Counted from the stretch's first letter, positions 32,611 through 41,796 are shown. The stretch is DNA of 60,162 nt from Streptomyces sp. CC208A (GCF_030010625.1 NZ_JASCXN010000041.1:1-60162); one strand, 5' to 3'. The notes: a model not told the origin generated them from the letters alone. Made by a program: numbers and translations.

Positions 32611-35313
32611 GTGTCCGCCCACACGCCGCACACACCACTGCCTTTCCGCGATCGGCAGCTGCCTTTCGCGAAGCGCGTCGACGACCTCCTGTCGCGGCTC
32701 ACCCTCGACGAGGAGATCGGACTCCTGCACCAGTTCGCGCCCGCCGTGGAGCGGCTCGGCGTCGCCGCGTTCCGCACCGGCCAGGAGGCCCTGCACGGCG
32801 TGGCCCGGATGGGGCCGGCCACCGTCCTCCCGCAGGCGGTGGGCCTGGGTGCGACCTGGAACACGGATCTCGTACGACAGGTCGGCGAGGCGGTGTCCAA
32901 AGAGGTCCGCGCGTTGCGCGCCCCCGACGACCGCGTGGGCCTGCACGTCTGGTCCCCGACCGTGAACCTGCTGCGCCACCCTCTGTGGGGCCGCAACGAG
33001 GAGGGCTACTCGGAGGACCCGAAGCTCACCTCGGCCATCGCCACCGCCTGCACGCGCGGCCTGCGCGGCGAGCACCCGACGTACTGGCGCACCGCGCCCG
33101 TCCTCCAGCACCGGCCGGCCCACAACAACGAGACGGGCCGCGACGTCACGTCCTCCTCGGTCCGCCCGCGCGTCCTGCACGCATACGACCCGCGCGCCTT
33201 CCGCGAGACGGTCGAGGCGGGCGCCGTGGCCGGTGTGATGCCGGCGTACAACCTGGCCAACGGCCGCCCGGACCACGTCTCGCCCCATCTGCGCGAGCAC
33301 CTGCGCCCCTGGACCGACGAGGATCTCCTCGTCTGCTCGGACGCGGGCGCGCCCTCCCACCTGGTCGACTCCGAGCACTGCTTCGACACCCACGAGGAGG
33401 CGACGGCCGCCGCGCTCCTTGCCGGTGTCGACAGCTTCACCGACCACGGCACCGGCAGCTCGAAGATCATCGCCCGGGTCCGCGGCGCCCTGGAGCAGGG
33501 GCTGCTGACCGAGTCGGACGTCGACGCGGCGGTCCGCCGCCGGCTCTCGGTCCGTTTCCGCCTCGGCGAGTTCGACCCCGAGCACGACCCGCACGCGCTC
33601 ACCACGGCCTTCGACACCCCGGACCACCGGGCCCTCGCGCAGGAGGCGGCCGAGCAGGCGGTCGCGCTGCTCAAGAACAGCGGTGGTCTGCTGCCGCTCC
33701 CGCCCGGCACCCGGCTCGCGGTGGTCGGCCTGCTCGCCGACGAGTGCAAGCTCGACTGGTACAGCGGCACGCTCCTGCACCGCTGCACGCCGCCGGCGGG
33801 CCTGTCCGAGCGGTTCGGCCCGGAGCGCGTGCGGTGCGCGGAGGGCGTGGACCGGATCCTGCTGAAGACCTCGGCCGGAACCTTCCTGCACGTCCCCGAG
33901 GCGGACGCCGACGACGAGGTGCGCGGCGCCGAAGGCGCCCTCGACCCGGCCCTGCTCGCGGGCCGGACGGGCCTCCCCCCGCTCACCACCGGGGCGACCG
34001 GCACCGTGCTCTCCCTCGTCGACTGGGGCGAGGGCGTGCTGACCCTGCGTGCCCCCGACGGTCGCTATCTCTCCGTCGCCGAGGACGGCCGTGTCCGAGC
34101 CTCCGCCGACCAGCCCGGAGGCTGGTTCGTCCAGGAGACGTTCCGACTGGAACCGCACGAGAACGGCCACCTCCTTCGGCACATCGGTACGGGTCGCCCC
34201 CTCTCTGTCGCCGCCGACGGCCTGAAGGTTGCCGACGGGAACGGGGAGATCTTCGAGGTCGTCGTCGAGAGCGGCGAGGAAGCGGTGAACCGGGTCGCCT
34301 CGCAGGCGGACGTGGTGGTGGTCGCGGGCAACGATCCGCACATCAACGGACGCGGGACCGAGGACCGTACGACCCTCGCTCTCCCCGCCCACCAGGAGCA
34401 CCTCCTGCGGGCGGCCCGCACGGCCAACCCGAACACGGTGCTGGCGCTGGTCTCGGCGTACCCGCACGCGGTCGACCACGCGGTCGACCACGCGGAGGTG
34501 CCGGCGCTGCTGTGGACGGCCCACGGCGGCCAGGCGGCCGGCAGCGCCCTGGCCCGGATCCTGGCCGGCGACGTCTCCCCCGCCGGACGTACCTCTACTT
34601 CGAGGGCACGCCTCTCTTCCCGTTCGGCCACGGCCTGTCGTACGCGTCCTTCTCCTACGAAGGCCTCACGACTCACGTCGAGGACGGGACACTGCATGTG
34701 TCCTTCACGGTCGCCGACACCGGTGCTGTCGTCGCGGACGAGGTCGCCCAGCTCTACAGCCGGGCCATGGAGCCGTCGGTGCCACGCCCCCGCAGGGAAC
34801 TGGCCGCGCACCGGTGTGCGACGCTCGCACCCGGCGAGGTCACGGAGATCACCTTCCGGGTGCCGAGGCCGGCCTTCGCGTTCTGGGACGTCAGCGGGTG
34901 GCCCGGGCCATCAACCTCGACGGCGAGCCGTCCCTTCCCCGGCCGGTCATGGTGCGCGGCCTGGACGCGGTGGACTTCGACGACCAGAGCGACACGGAGA
35001 TCGCGGACCGCGCGAAGACGTCGGCTGACTCCGTCGCCCCTGTGACCGGCCTGAGGGGCGAGCTGGTGTTCCGTGCCTGCGACTTCGGAGAGGGTGCCGC
35101 CGGGATCACGGTGGAGGCCGCGGGTGAGGGCACGGTCGAACTCTCGCTGGGTGACGGTCCGGTACTGGCGGTGCTCACACTGTCCCCGGTTGCGGCCGTG
35201 CCCTATGACTACGCCACGGTGAGCGCCCCGTCGTCGTGGCGGCCGGTGTGCACGACGTCCGCCTCGGACTGCGTGGCCCGGTGCGACTCGCGCGCGTCGC
35301 CTTAGCCGCCTGA
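32611..35313 (+). pseudogene. Decayed GH3 glycosidase, paralogue of the 7358-10213 gene
   Basis: It reads clearly from GTG 32611 (LPFRDRQLPFAKRVDDLL, WGRNEEGYSEDPK, nucleophile-like CSDAGAP) with the same internal beta-trefoil-like insert (GRYLSVAEDGRV). Near 34587, right after DVSPAGR, about 30 residues present in the paralogue are missing and the frame changes to TYLYFEGTPLFPFGHGLSY. A second shift near 34900 joins FAFWDVS to VARAINLDGEPS. A third near 35245 recovers GVHDVRLGLRGPVRLARVA before the stop. The conserved KHFLAYNNE of the paralogue has become QHRPAHNNE, so the substrate-binding Lys is lost as well. The mix of frameshifts, deletions and motif loss argues for true decay rather than a sequencing error. 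Confidence 0.88.
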
Positions 35314-35355
35314 GGTCCCCATCGCCCCCGTGCAGGGGAGTCGCCCCGGAGGAGT

Positions 35356-35381
35356 CCGGCACCGGAAGGCTTCGGTGCCGG
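35356..35381. terminator. Hairpin between convergent pseudogenes
   Basis: CCGGCACCG pairs perfectly with CGGTGCCGG around an eight-base loop, 42 bases after the GH3 pseudogene stop and 12 bases beyond the GH42 pseudogene stop. It probably served both. Confidence 0.7.
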
Positions 35382-35393
35382 GGCGGCGGAACG

Positions 35394-35996
35394 TCACCGG
35401 TCCTCCGTGGCGGCTCCCGGTGCGGCGGCGGGGACACGGACGTCCCAGGCACCGAGCCGCATCGGCGTACCGGCCGGTACCACGCTGCCGTCCAGGGGGT
35501 CGGTCAGGTCCACCGGGGGCCTGGGCGGTGGCGGGCTGCCGGTTCCGGTTCCGAACGAGGACGAGGACGACATGGACGCGTCGGCTGTCGAGGACGCTGC
35601 CCGCGCCGTGACGGTGGCGGCGGGTGGTGACGGCGGGCCGGCGCCCGAAGAGCGGGGATACTCGGCCGGGACGCCGGTCGGGACGCCGGTGTCCTCGACG
35701 GCCAGGCCCTCCACCCGATGGGTGGCCCGCGCCGCCCGGCAGCTGGAGCGGGCCGTCCGGTGCGGTGCGGCAGGTCGGCGTGCAGGTTGCCGAACTCGTC
35801 GTACCGGGCGCCCGCCACCCGAACCAGTCGCGCTGGTGTCACCTCACGGCGCCGCCCGCCCCACGGCCGCCGTAGTCGGCGCCGGGACCGAGGACGCGGT
35901 GGCCGCCCGCCTCCGCGTAGGCGCCGAGCCAGTCGGGCATCCCGTCGTCCGCCCCGTACAGCGAGGGAGCGATGAGCACGGGTGCTGCTCGGCAGC
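35394..35996 (-). pseudogene. Decayed GH42 beta-galactosidase, C-terminal portion
   Basis: On the minus strand, phrases typical of the trimerisation and C-terminal domains of GH42 enzymes appear in order but in different frames: APVLIAPSLYGADDGMPDWL, YAEAGGHRVLGPGADY, ARLVRVAGARYDEFGNL, PLFGRRPAVTTRRHRHGAG and DLTDPLDGSVVPAGTPMRLG with WDVRV before the stop. At least three frameshifts are needed and the catalytic barrel is missing. The intact GH42 at 24334 has the equivalent region (VVVVPQLYALTDAAIDRLL). A perfect regulon operator sits about 100 bases upstream of what remains. Confidence 0.8.
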
Positions 35997-36098
35997 CGGC
36001 TCCGGTGCGGCCCCTGGGCGTTCGCCGCGGAGCCCGCGGAGCCCACGGACGGCGGCAGCAGCTCTCTGGTGACTCACGGCAGCAGCCCCTCGACAGAT

Positions 36099-36116
36099 CA
36101 TCGAAGCGCTTCACTT
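36099..36116. promoter_or_regulatory. LacI-type operator upstream of the GH42 remnant
   Basis: CATCGAAGCGCTTCACTT, core at 36103-36112. It faces the minus-strand GH42 remnant and is 121 bases from the next operator, which faces the opposite way. Confidence 0.8.
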
Positions 36117-36219
36117 GATGACGCAAGGTAGTGAGGAACTTCTGCCGAAACAAGAGGGACCGTGACAGGGGGGCCTTCTTTCTCACCAGGCATTGACACC
36201 ACATCTAAGGTGATGACAG

Positions 36220-36237
36220 CGTCGAAGCGCTTCACCT
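36220..36237. promoter_or_regulatory. LacI-type operator upstream of the GH3/GH1 relics and GH31
   Basis: CGTCGAAGCGCTTCACCT, core at 36224-36233, lies 38 bases before the old GTG start of a GH3-like reading frame, the same spacing as at the two other GH3 genes. A TTGACA hexamer is at 36193. This is the only visible promoter region for the intact GH31 gene. Confidence 0.83.
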
Positions 36238-36271
36238 ATCGATGTCTCTCAGCTCGTGAGGTGTCCCTCCC

Positions 36272-36597
36272 GTGGGTTCTGCTTCCCAGCCCGCCGCCTG
36301 CCGGTGGCCGTTCCGCGCTCCCGTGGGACCCGCGCGTCGACCACCTGATGCAACGCCTCGCACTCGACGAGCGGATCGCTCCGCCGATCGGCTCCGGCAC
36401 CAACGGCCTCGGGCGTGGGCGCCCGTGGTGAATCCGCCGCGCGATCCGCACGGGGGGGCACAACGAGGACGGTTACTCCGAGGTCCCGCACACTCATCGG
36501 CCGACGACGGCCAGGTGCCGGGGCCTTGGTTGCGAGGGCCCGCCCCTGGAGCACGTCGCATACCTGCGTCGGCACAGCCACGTCCCTGGTCGCAGGC
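36272..36597 (+). pseudogene. GH3 N-terminal relic
   Basis: From GTG 36272 (GAGG upstream) three frames give WPFRAP, then PWDPRVDHLMQRLALDERIA, then WAPVVNPPRDPHGG and finally HNEDGYSEVP. These match, in order, the start, the RVDDLLSRLTLDE segment and the NLLRDPRWGRNEEGYSEDP segment of the GH3 paralogues in this window. Most of the sequence between them is deleted and nothing of the later domains remains. Confidence 0.75.
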
Positions 36598-36962
36598 TCG
36601 GTGGTGCCACGGGCGACACCGCCCTGCGCGGCGGACTCGGTGTCGACGGGTACCGGTTCTCGATCGCCTGGCCCCGCTCCGAGGACCGGGCCGCACCGCG
36701 CCGGGCCGAGGCCCTCCCCCTCGGGGTCCGGACCGAGCCGCTCCTCGCCGGAGGCCACCCCGCGCACGAGGACGACATCCTGGCCCCGACGGCCTGGTGC
36801 ACGACCCGGACCGGATCGCCCACCCGGTCGACCACCTCACCGCCGTCGCGGATGCCGTCGCGGCCGGGATGGACGCTTACCCGAACGCCCAAGGACAGCT
36901 ACCACTGGTACCGGGGCCTGATCACCGCGCACCGCGCGCGGGCGGAGGAAACTGCCCGATGA
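36598..36962 (+). pseudogene. GH1 beta-glucosidase relic with a large internal deletion
   Basis: GATGDTALRGGLGVDGYRFSIAWPR matches the beginning of GH1 enzymes (the YRFSxSWPR motif near residue 80). A few dozen codons later, LVHDPDRIAHPVDHLTAVADAVAAGMD and TPKDSYHWYRGLITAHRARAEE match the end. The barrel in between, with both catalytic Glu residues, is gone. The final stop overlaps the GH31 start codon as ATGA, showing that GH31 was once coupled to an intact beta-glucosidase. Confidence 0.8.
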
Positions 36963-39241
36963 AGTTCACCGACGGCTACTGGCTGATGCGCCCGGGAGTG
37001 ACCGCGCGCCACGCCACCGAGGTCGCGGACGTCCGGGCCGGCGAGCACCGGATGACCCTGTACGCGTCCGTGAAGCACGTGACCGATCGCGGTCACACGC
37101 TCAACAGCGCGCTGCTGACGGTCGAGTGCTGGTCGCCGGCCGAGGGCGTGATCGGGGTGCGTACCACCCACCACGCCGGCTCGGTGCGGCCCGGACCGGA
37201 GTTCGCACTGCCCGGCGCGCAACCGGATGTGGGAAAGGTGCGCAGGGACGGCGACGTCGTCGAACTCGCCTCCGGCGGACTGGCCCTGCGGGTGGACACC
37301 GCACGTCCGTGGTGCCTGGAGTTCACCGCCGAGGGGCAGGTGCTGACCTCCGCAGGGGAGCGGGGGACCGGCTTCGTCACCGACGCCGAAGGCCGCCACC
37401 ACATGGTGGGCCGGCTCTCCCTGGGAGTGGGCGAACTCGTCTACGGCCTCGGGGAGCGCTTCACCCCGTTCGTCAAGAACGGGCAGTCCGTGGACATCTG
37501 GCAGGCGGACGGCGGCACCAGCAGCGAACAGGCCTACAAGAACGTCCCCTTCCACCTGACGAACCGCGGCTACGGTGTCTTCGTCAGCCACCCCGGCAAG
37601 GTGAGTTACGAGGTCGGCTCCGAGTCCGTCGGCCAGGTCCAGTTCAGCGTCGAGGACCACACCCTGGAGTACTTCGTCATCCACGGCCCCACCCCCAAGC
37701 AGGTCCTGGAGCGCTACACGGCCCTCACCGGTCGCCCCGCACTGCCGCCCGCCTGGGCGCTCGGCCTGTGGCTGACGACCTCCTTCACCACCGACTACGA
37801 CGAGGCCACCGTCAACCGCTTCGTCGACGGCATGGCCGAACGCGGCATCCCGCTCAGCGTGTTCCACTTCGACTGCTTCTGGATGCGCGCCTACCAGTGG
37901 TGCGACTTCGACTGGGACCCCGCCACCTTCCCCGACCCGGCCGGCATGCTGAACCGCCTCAAGGAGCGGGGGTTGCGGATCTCCGCCTGGATCAACCCCT
38001 ACATCGCGCAGAAGTCGGCGCTCTTCGAGGAGGGCATGCGCGAGGGCCACCTGGTGCGCCGCCCGGACGGCAGCGTGTGGCAGTGGGACCTGTGGCAGCC
38101 CGGCATGGCCCTGGTCGACTTCACGAACCCCGCAGCCCGTGCCTGGTACACCGGCAAGCTCCGCACCCTCCTCGACACGGGTGTGGACTGCTTCAAGACC
38201 GACTTCGGCGAACGCGTCCCCACCGACGTCGTCTGGCACGACGGCTCCGACCCGGAACGGATGCACAACTACTACACCCACCTGTACAACCAGGCCGTGT
38301 TCGAGCTGCTGCGCGAGGTACGCGGCGAGGACGAGGCGCTGCTCTTCGCCCGCTCCGCCACCGCCGGCGGCCAGCAGTACCCGGTGCACTGGGGAGGCGA
38401 CTGCGAGTCCCACTTCAACGCCATGGCCGAGTCCCTGCGTGGCGGGCTCTCCCTCGGCCTGTCCGGCTTCGGTTTCTGGAGCCACGACATCGGCGGCTTC
38501 GAGGGCACCCCGACCCCCACCGTCTTCAAGCGCTGGGTGCAGTTCGGGCTGCTCTCCTCGCACAGCCGCCTGCACGGCAGCAAGTCCTACCGCGTGCCGT
38601 GGGACTACGGCGACGAGGCCGTCGAGGTCACCCGCGCCTTCACCCTCCTCAAGCACCGCCTCGCCCCCTACCTGCAGCACGCCGCCCAACAGGCCCACAC
38701 CACCGGCGTCCCCGTCATGCGGGCCATGGTCCTGGAGTTCCCCGACGACCCGGCCGCCGCCACACTCGACCGGCAGTACCTCCTCGGCGACGACCTGCTC
38801 GTCGCCCCCGTCTTCACCGACGACGGCACGGTCGACCACTACGTGCCCGAGGGGACGTGGACCAACGTCCTGACCGGAGCCCAGGTCACCGGCCCGCGAT
38901 GGGTGCGCGAACGGCACGACTTCCACACCCTGCCGCTGCTCGCCCGCCCCGACTCCGTCATCCCGCTCGCCGCGGACGACCAGCACCCCGTCTCCGCCTG
39001 GGCGGACGGCGTCGAACTGCGGGTCCACGCCTTCGCGGACGGGGCGGAGCGCACCGTCGTGATCCCGCGCACGGACGGCCCCGGCGAGACCGCCCGCTTT
39101 CACGTACGCCGCACGGGCGACCGCCTCCACGTGACCACCGACAGCCCGCATCCCTGGCAGCTGCGCGTCGGCGGCCCCGACGGCGCCCTGCACACCGCCC
39201 CCGCCGGCACCCGGGAGACGGAGGTCCCCTACCCGTCCTGA
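36959..39241 (+). CDS. GH31 alpha-xylosidase (YicI-like)
   Basis: 760 residues, no signal peptide. An N-terminal beta domain is followed by a barrel with nucleophile Asp415 in CFKTDFGERVP and acid/base Asp481 in HWGGDCESH; spacing matches the E. coli YicI pair (416/482). LVYGLGERFTPFVKNGQ and FHFDCFWMRAYQWCDFDWD are typical of alpha-xylosidases rather than alpha-glucosidases. It removes alpha-xylose from the non-reducing end of xyloglucan oligosaccharides. The ATG overlaps the stop of the GH1 relic. If translation depends on that coupling, decay upstream may lower its expression. It is the strongest pointer, with GH74, to xyloglucan. Confidence 0.93.
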   Translation: MKFTDGYWLMRPGVTARHATEVADVRAGEHRMTLYASVKHVTDRGHTLNSALLTVECWSPAEGVIGVRTTHHAGSVRPGPEFALPGAQPDVGKVRRDGDVVELASGGLALRVDTARPWCLEFTAEGQVLTSAGERGTGFVTDAEGRHHMVGRLSLGVGELVYGLGERFTPFVKNGQSVDIWQADGGTSSEQAYKNVPFHLTNRGYGVFVSHPGKVSYEVGSESVGQVQFSVEDHTLEYFVIHGPTPKQVLERYTALTGRPALPPAWALGLWLTTSFTTDYDEATVNRFVDGMAERGIPLSVFHFDCFWMRAYQWCDFDWDPATFPDPAGMLNRLKERGLRISAWINPYIAQKSALFEEGMREGHLVRRPDGSVWQWDLWQPGMALVDFTNPAARAWYTGKLRTLLDTGVDCFKTDFGERVPTDVVWHDGSDPERMHNYYTHLYNQAVFELLREVRGEDEALLFARSATAGGQQYPVHWGGDCESHFNAMAESLRGGLSLGLSGFGFWSHDIGGFEGTPTPTVFKRWVQFGLLSSHSRLHGSKSYRVPWDYGDEAVEVTRAFTLLKHRLAPYLQHAAQQAHTTGVPVMRAMVLEFPDDPAAATLDRQYLLGDDLLVAPVFTDDGTVDHYVPEGTWTNVLTGAQVTGPRWVRERHDFHTLPLLARPDSVIPLAADDQHPVSAWADGVELRVHAFADGAERTVVIPRTDGPGETARFHVRRTGDRLHVTTDSPHPWQLRVGGPDGALHTAPAGTRETEVPYPS

Positions 39242-39278
39242 CCCCGACAGTCGGGGTGGGGTCCCTGCGGACCCCACC
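39242..39278 (+). terminator. Double hairpin after GH31
   Basis: A small stem CCCCGA/TCGGGG (39242-39256) is followed by a perfect 10-bp stem GGTGGGGTCC/GGACCCCACC with a CTGC loop (39255-39278), directly after the stop codon. Confidence 0.85.
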
Positions 39279-39374
39279 CTGGACGCGGTTCCCCGCCGAA
39301 GCCGTCGATGCCCACCGAATGCTTTACGCCGACATGGAGTTCATCGTCCTCTCGGTGTCGTCGAGTGCGCCACG

Positions 39375-39725
39375 TGGGACAAGGCCGCCGACCGCCTGAC
39401 CCGCCCGGCCGAGGCGGCGGCACGCCGTGAACCGGGCGCGATCACGGCACGCCTGCACTCCCTGGCACCCGAGGACGGCCGTTTCGGACACCCGGCCGCC
39501 CAACTGGTCCCACTCGCCTTCGGCGACGACCCCGGCCCGGACAACGACCTCATCGCCGGCCGCACAGAGGCGGGCGGAAGCCTCGACTTCGGCCCAGCCT
39601 TCCCACGCCGGCCGGCCTACCAGCTCCACCTGCGCCTGCTGCCGGTCGTCGAGTGCGGGCCCCGCGGCTTCGGTCCCGCGCACCTCGCGTCCTGCCGCCG
39701 CACGCCACACGGTCTGTTCGCCTGA
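39375..39725 (+). pseudogene. C-terminal coding remnant of unrecognised family
   Basis: One frame reads ATWDKAADRLTRPAEAAARRE, ITARLHSLAPEDGRFGHPAAQ, DDPGPDNDLIAGRTEAGGSLD and RPAYQLHLRLLPVVE up to a TGA at 39723. Codon positions look like those of a real GC-rich gene, but there is no plausible start or ribosome-binding site and the frame opens abruptly. I do not recognise the family. Upstream text in another frame (HRMLYADMEF) may belong to it. Confidence 0.4.
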
Positions 39726-40196
39726 GGCAGAGCAGCTCCCCGGGCCGATTTCCCTCCCCTCATGGGACGGATCGCACGTCCCGCGCCACGACGTCGCCGA
39801 CGTTCACCGCCCGCGCCTCACCATCGCGCAGGCCGCATCCCGTCATCATGACGATCTCCGGCGGAAGATCCTCGTCGGCGACCGGTGGAGGTGTGCAAGG
39901 AGTTCGAAGGACGCTCGCCCAGCAGCTCCCCGGCAGCGGGACCGCCCGATGGGGTGCACCCTCGTCGCCCGAGCCCGCTCCGGACCACGGACAACCTGGC
40001 GCGGCATATCGCCAGCGGCGTTTCGGCCACCCGCGCCACCGACCGGTGCCGCTGTGCCGCACGGATCGATGCACACCACACGAACGGGTTCTCACCTGCT
40101 TCCTGGGGTCGAACGCCGTCCGAATCACGTGTGCTCGCTTCGCCGCCCCATGCCGTTGAGTTGTTCGACATCCCCCACTCGCCCCCGGAGACCACG
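39726..40196. other. Intergenic region without a supported gene
   Basis: No domain, repeat or operator was seen. Codon usage in the open frames is poor. The promoter of the tandem-Nudix gene should lie at its right end. Confidence 0.5.
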
Positions 40197-41186
40197 ATGC
40201 AGTCTTTCTCCCCTCTTCCTTCCCCGGCCGATGAGCCCCGGCCCGGACCCGTCCCGGTCTCCGCGCCGGACGGCGTGATCGTGCCGATGAACGCCTCCGC
40301 GATCATCCACGACGGAGCGGGCCGGTACCTGCTGCATCTGCGGGACGCCGACAAGCCCGACATCTGGGAGCCGGGGTGCTGGTCACTGCTCGGCGGCGGC
40401 CGGGAACCGCAGGACCGCACCCTGCTCGACACGGTCGTCCGCGAGCTCCGGGAGGAGGCCGACCTCACGGTCGCCGACCTGGAGCCGTACGCGGTCGAGC
40501 ACGTCACCGGCACTGACGGCGCCCGCGTGTCGATCCAGCTGTTCAGTGCCCGATGGAACGGCGACCCGGACCGACTGCCGCTGACCGAGGGCGTCATGCT
40601 CGCCTGGGTACGGCCAGAGAAGTTCCCTCGCATGAGGATGCTCCAGTCGACCAGGACGCTGCTGGAGCGGCACGCCGCCGAGCACCCCGCTCCCGCCGAA
40701 AGTCCGGTGGCGGTCGCAGGGCCCGTGTCGGCGGAGACACCGTCCGGGACGGTGCTGAACGTGGTCGGCGTCCACCTCTATCTGGAACGAGACGGCCGGG
40801 TCCTGCTGGGGCTGCGGCACCCGGACTCGGCGTACGCCGGCGGCTCCTGGCACGTACTGGCGGGCCACTGCGAGGCGGAGGCCGCGACCGTGTGCCTCGT
40901 GCGGGAGGCGTACGAGGAGGCCGGGCTGGTGATCGATCCGGCCGACGTCGAGCTCGTCCACACCGTGCACATGAGAGACCGGCCCGCGGACCCGCCCCGG
41001 ATCCAGCTCTACTTCCGCGCCCGCGGCTGGGAGGGCGCACCGGAGCTTCGGGAGCCGGACAAGTGTGTCCGGTGGGAGTGGTGGAGCGCCGAGGGCCTGC
41101 CCGATCCGATCGTCCCCTACACCCGTGCCGCGATCGAGGGCATCCGGGCGGGACGCGCTTATACGGAGCTGGGGTGGGGGTGTTGA
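40197..41186 (+). CDS. Tandem (double) Nudix hydrolase
   Basis: 329 residues with two complete Nudix domains in one chain. The first box is GGGREPQDRTLLDTVV then RELREEADL (about residues 65-90); the second is GHCEAEAATVCLV then REAYEEAGL (about residues 222-245). Both keep the REx2EE metal-binding core. A Pro/Ala-rich linker of about 30 residues separates them. Single-domain relatives hydrolyse nucleoside diphosphates linked to another group; a two-domain form could act as an internal dimer. GGAG precedes the ATG. It is the only intact gene between about 39.3 and 41.9 kb. The substrate cannot be predicted. Confidence 0.87.
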   Translation: MQSFSPLPSPADEPRPGPVPVSAPDGVIVPMNASAIIHDGAGRYLLHLRDADKPDIWEPGCWSLLGGGREPQDRTLLDTVVRELREEADLTVADLEPYAVEHVTGTDGARVSIQLFSARWNGDPDRLPLTEGVMLAWVRPEKFPRMRMLQSTRTLLERHAAEHPAPAESPVAVAGPVSAETPSGTVLNVVGVHLYLERDGRVLLGLRHPDSAYAGGSWHVLAGHCEAEAATVCLVREAYEEAGLVIDPADVELVHTVHMRDRPADPPRIQLYFRARGWEGAPELREPDKCVRWEWWSAEGLPDPIVPYTRAAIEGIRAGRAYTELGWGC

Positions 41187-41240
41187 CCGGGTTCGGTGCG
41201 GTGGGCGCCTCGTGCACCGCCGGTTCCGACAGGCCGCGGG

Positions 41241-41436
41241 GCCGCCTGCGTCGCGACTCGGCCGGACACCGGCCTCGGATCCCTCCCCTTCGCCGGGGAG
41301 CTGCTCGGCGCCCTGTGCCGTCATGGCCTGCTGACGTATCCGGACGAGCCCGGTGAGGCGGTCGCCCGCCTGGCCATCGGCGTACGCGAAGCCCTGACCG
41401 CCATGCCCACCTCCGCTCCCACGAAGGACGACCCTC
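41241..41436 (+). pseudogene. Truncated coding fragment of unknown family
   Basis: The frame reads TRPDTGLGSLPFAGELLGALCR, then HGLLTYPDEPGEAVARLAIGV and REALTAMPTSAPTKDDP, with good codon usage but no start. It is immediately followed by GAAGGA and the ATG of the methyltransferase relic, as if two coupled genes were truncated together. I do not recognise it. Given its neighbour it may come from a peptide-modification cluster. Confidence 0.35.
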
Positions 41437-41654
41437 ATGTCCCTTGCCCTCCGCACAGCGACAAGCGGCCTGCGCGCCGTCATGGTCGACCGCCTCATCT
41501 CCGCGGGCGTCCTGACCGCCCTCTGCTGCGGGACACCTTGCTCCACGTGCGCCGCGAGGTGCTGCTGCCGCACGCCTATGTGCGGGTCAGCGGCCTTCAT
41601 CTCCTCAGCGCACGGAACCGGCACCGCTCGATTCCCGTGCTGGTCCCGTGCTGA
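41437..41654 (+). pseudogene. N-terminal relic of a PCMT (protein-L-isoaspartate methyltransferase-like) enzyme
   Basis: It starts at ATG 41437 with GAAGGA upstream and reads TSGLRAVMVDRLISAGVLT, then in another frame LLRDTLLHVRREVLLPHAYVRVSG. This matches the opening of PCMT-type methyltransferases, where the phrase is close to LxxVPRExFLPxxY. The SAM-binding domain is absent and at least one frameshift is present. PCMT homologues occur as repair enzymes and as tailoring enzymes in lanthipeptide and graspetide clusters. Confidence 0.6.
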
Positions 41655-41688
41655 CTTCGCCCTACCCCCCGCCGAGAAACCGCAGGTC

Positions 41689-41796
41689 CTAGCCCTGCCC
41701 GAATGAGTTGTCGTACCACTCGACGGTGGTGTCGATCAGGCTCGCTCCGACGATGCGGCCGATGCCGCCTCTCGGCTGGGTGGTGGTGTCAGACAT
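41689..41796 (-). pseudogene. Truncated N-terminus of an MHS-family MFS transporter
   Basis: Only 35 codons remain. GGIGRIVGASLIDTTVEWYD matches the characteristic start of metabolite:H+ symporters (GIGRIVGASLIGTTIEWYDFFLYG) and then runs into SFGQG and a stop. It lies just downstream of the 3-hydroxybutyrate dehydrogenase gene on the same strand, the usual partner position for such transporters, so the uptake gene of that module appears to have been lost. Confidence 0.75.

Noticed and set aside
32596..34524. Minus-strand open frame of 642 codons opposite the GH3 pseudogene
   Set aside because: Its uninterrupted length could tempt one to annotate it, but it has no recognisable domain or start signal and is the complement of clear GH3 text.
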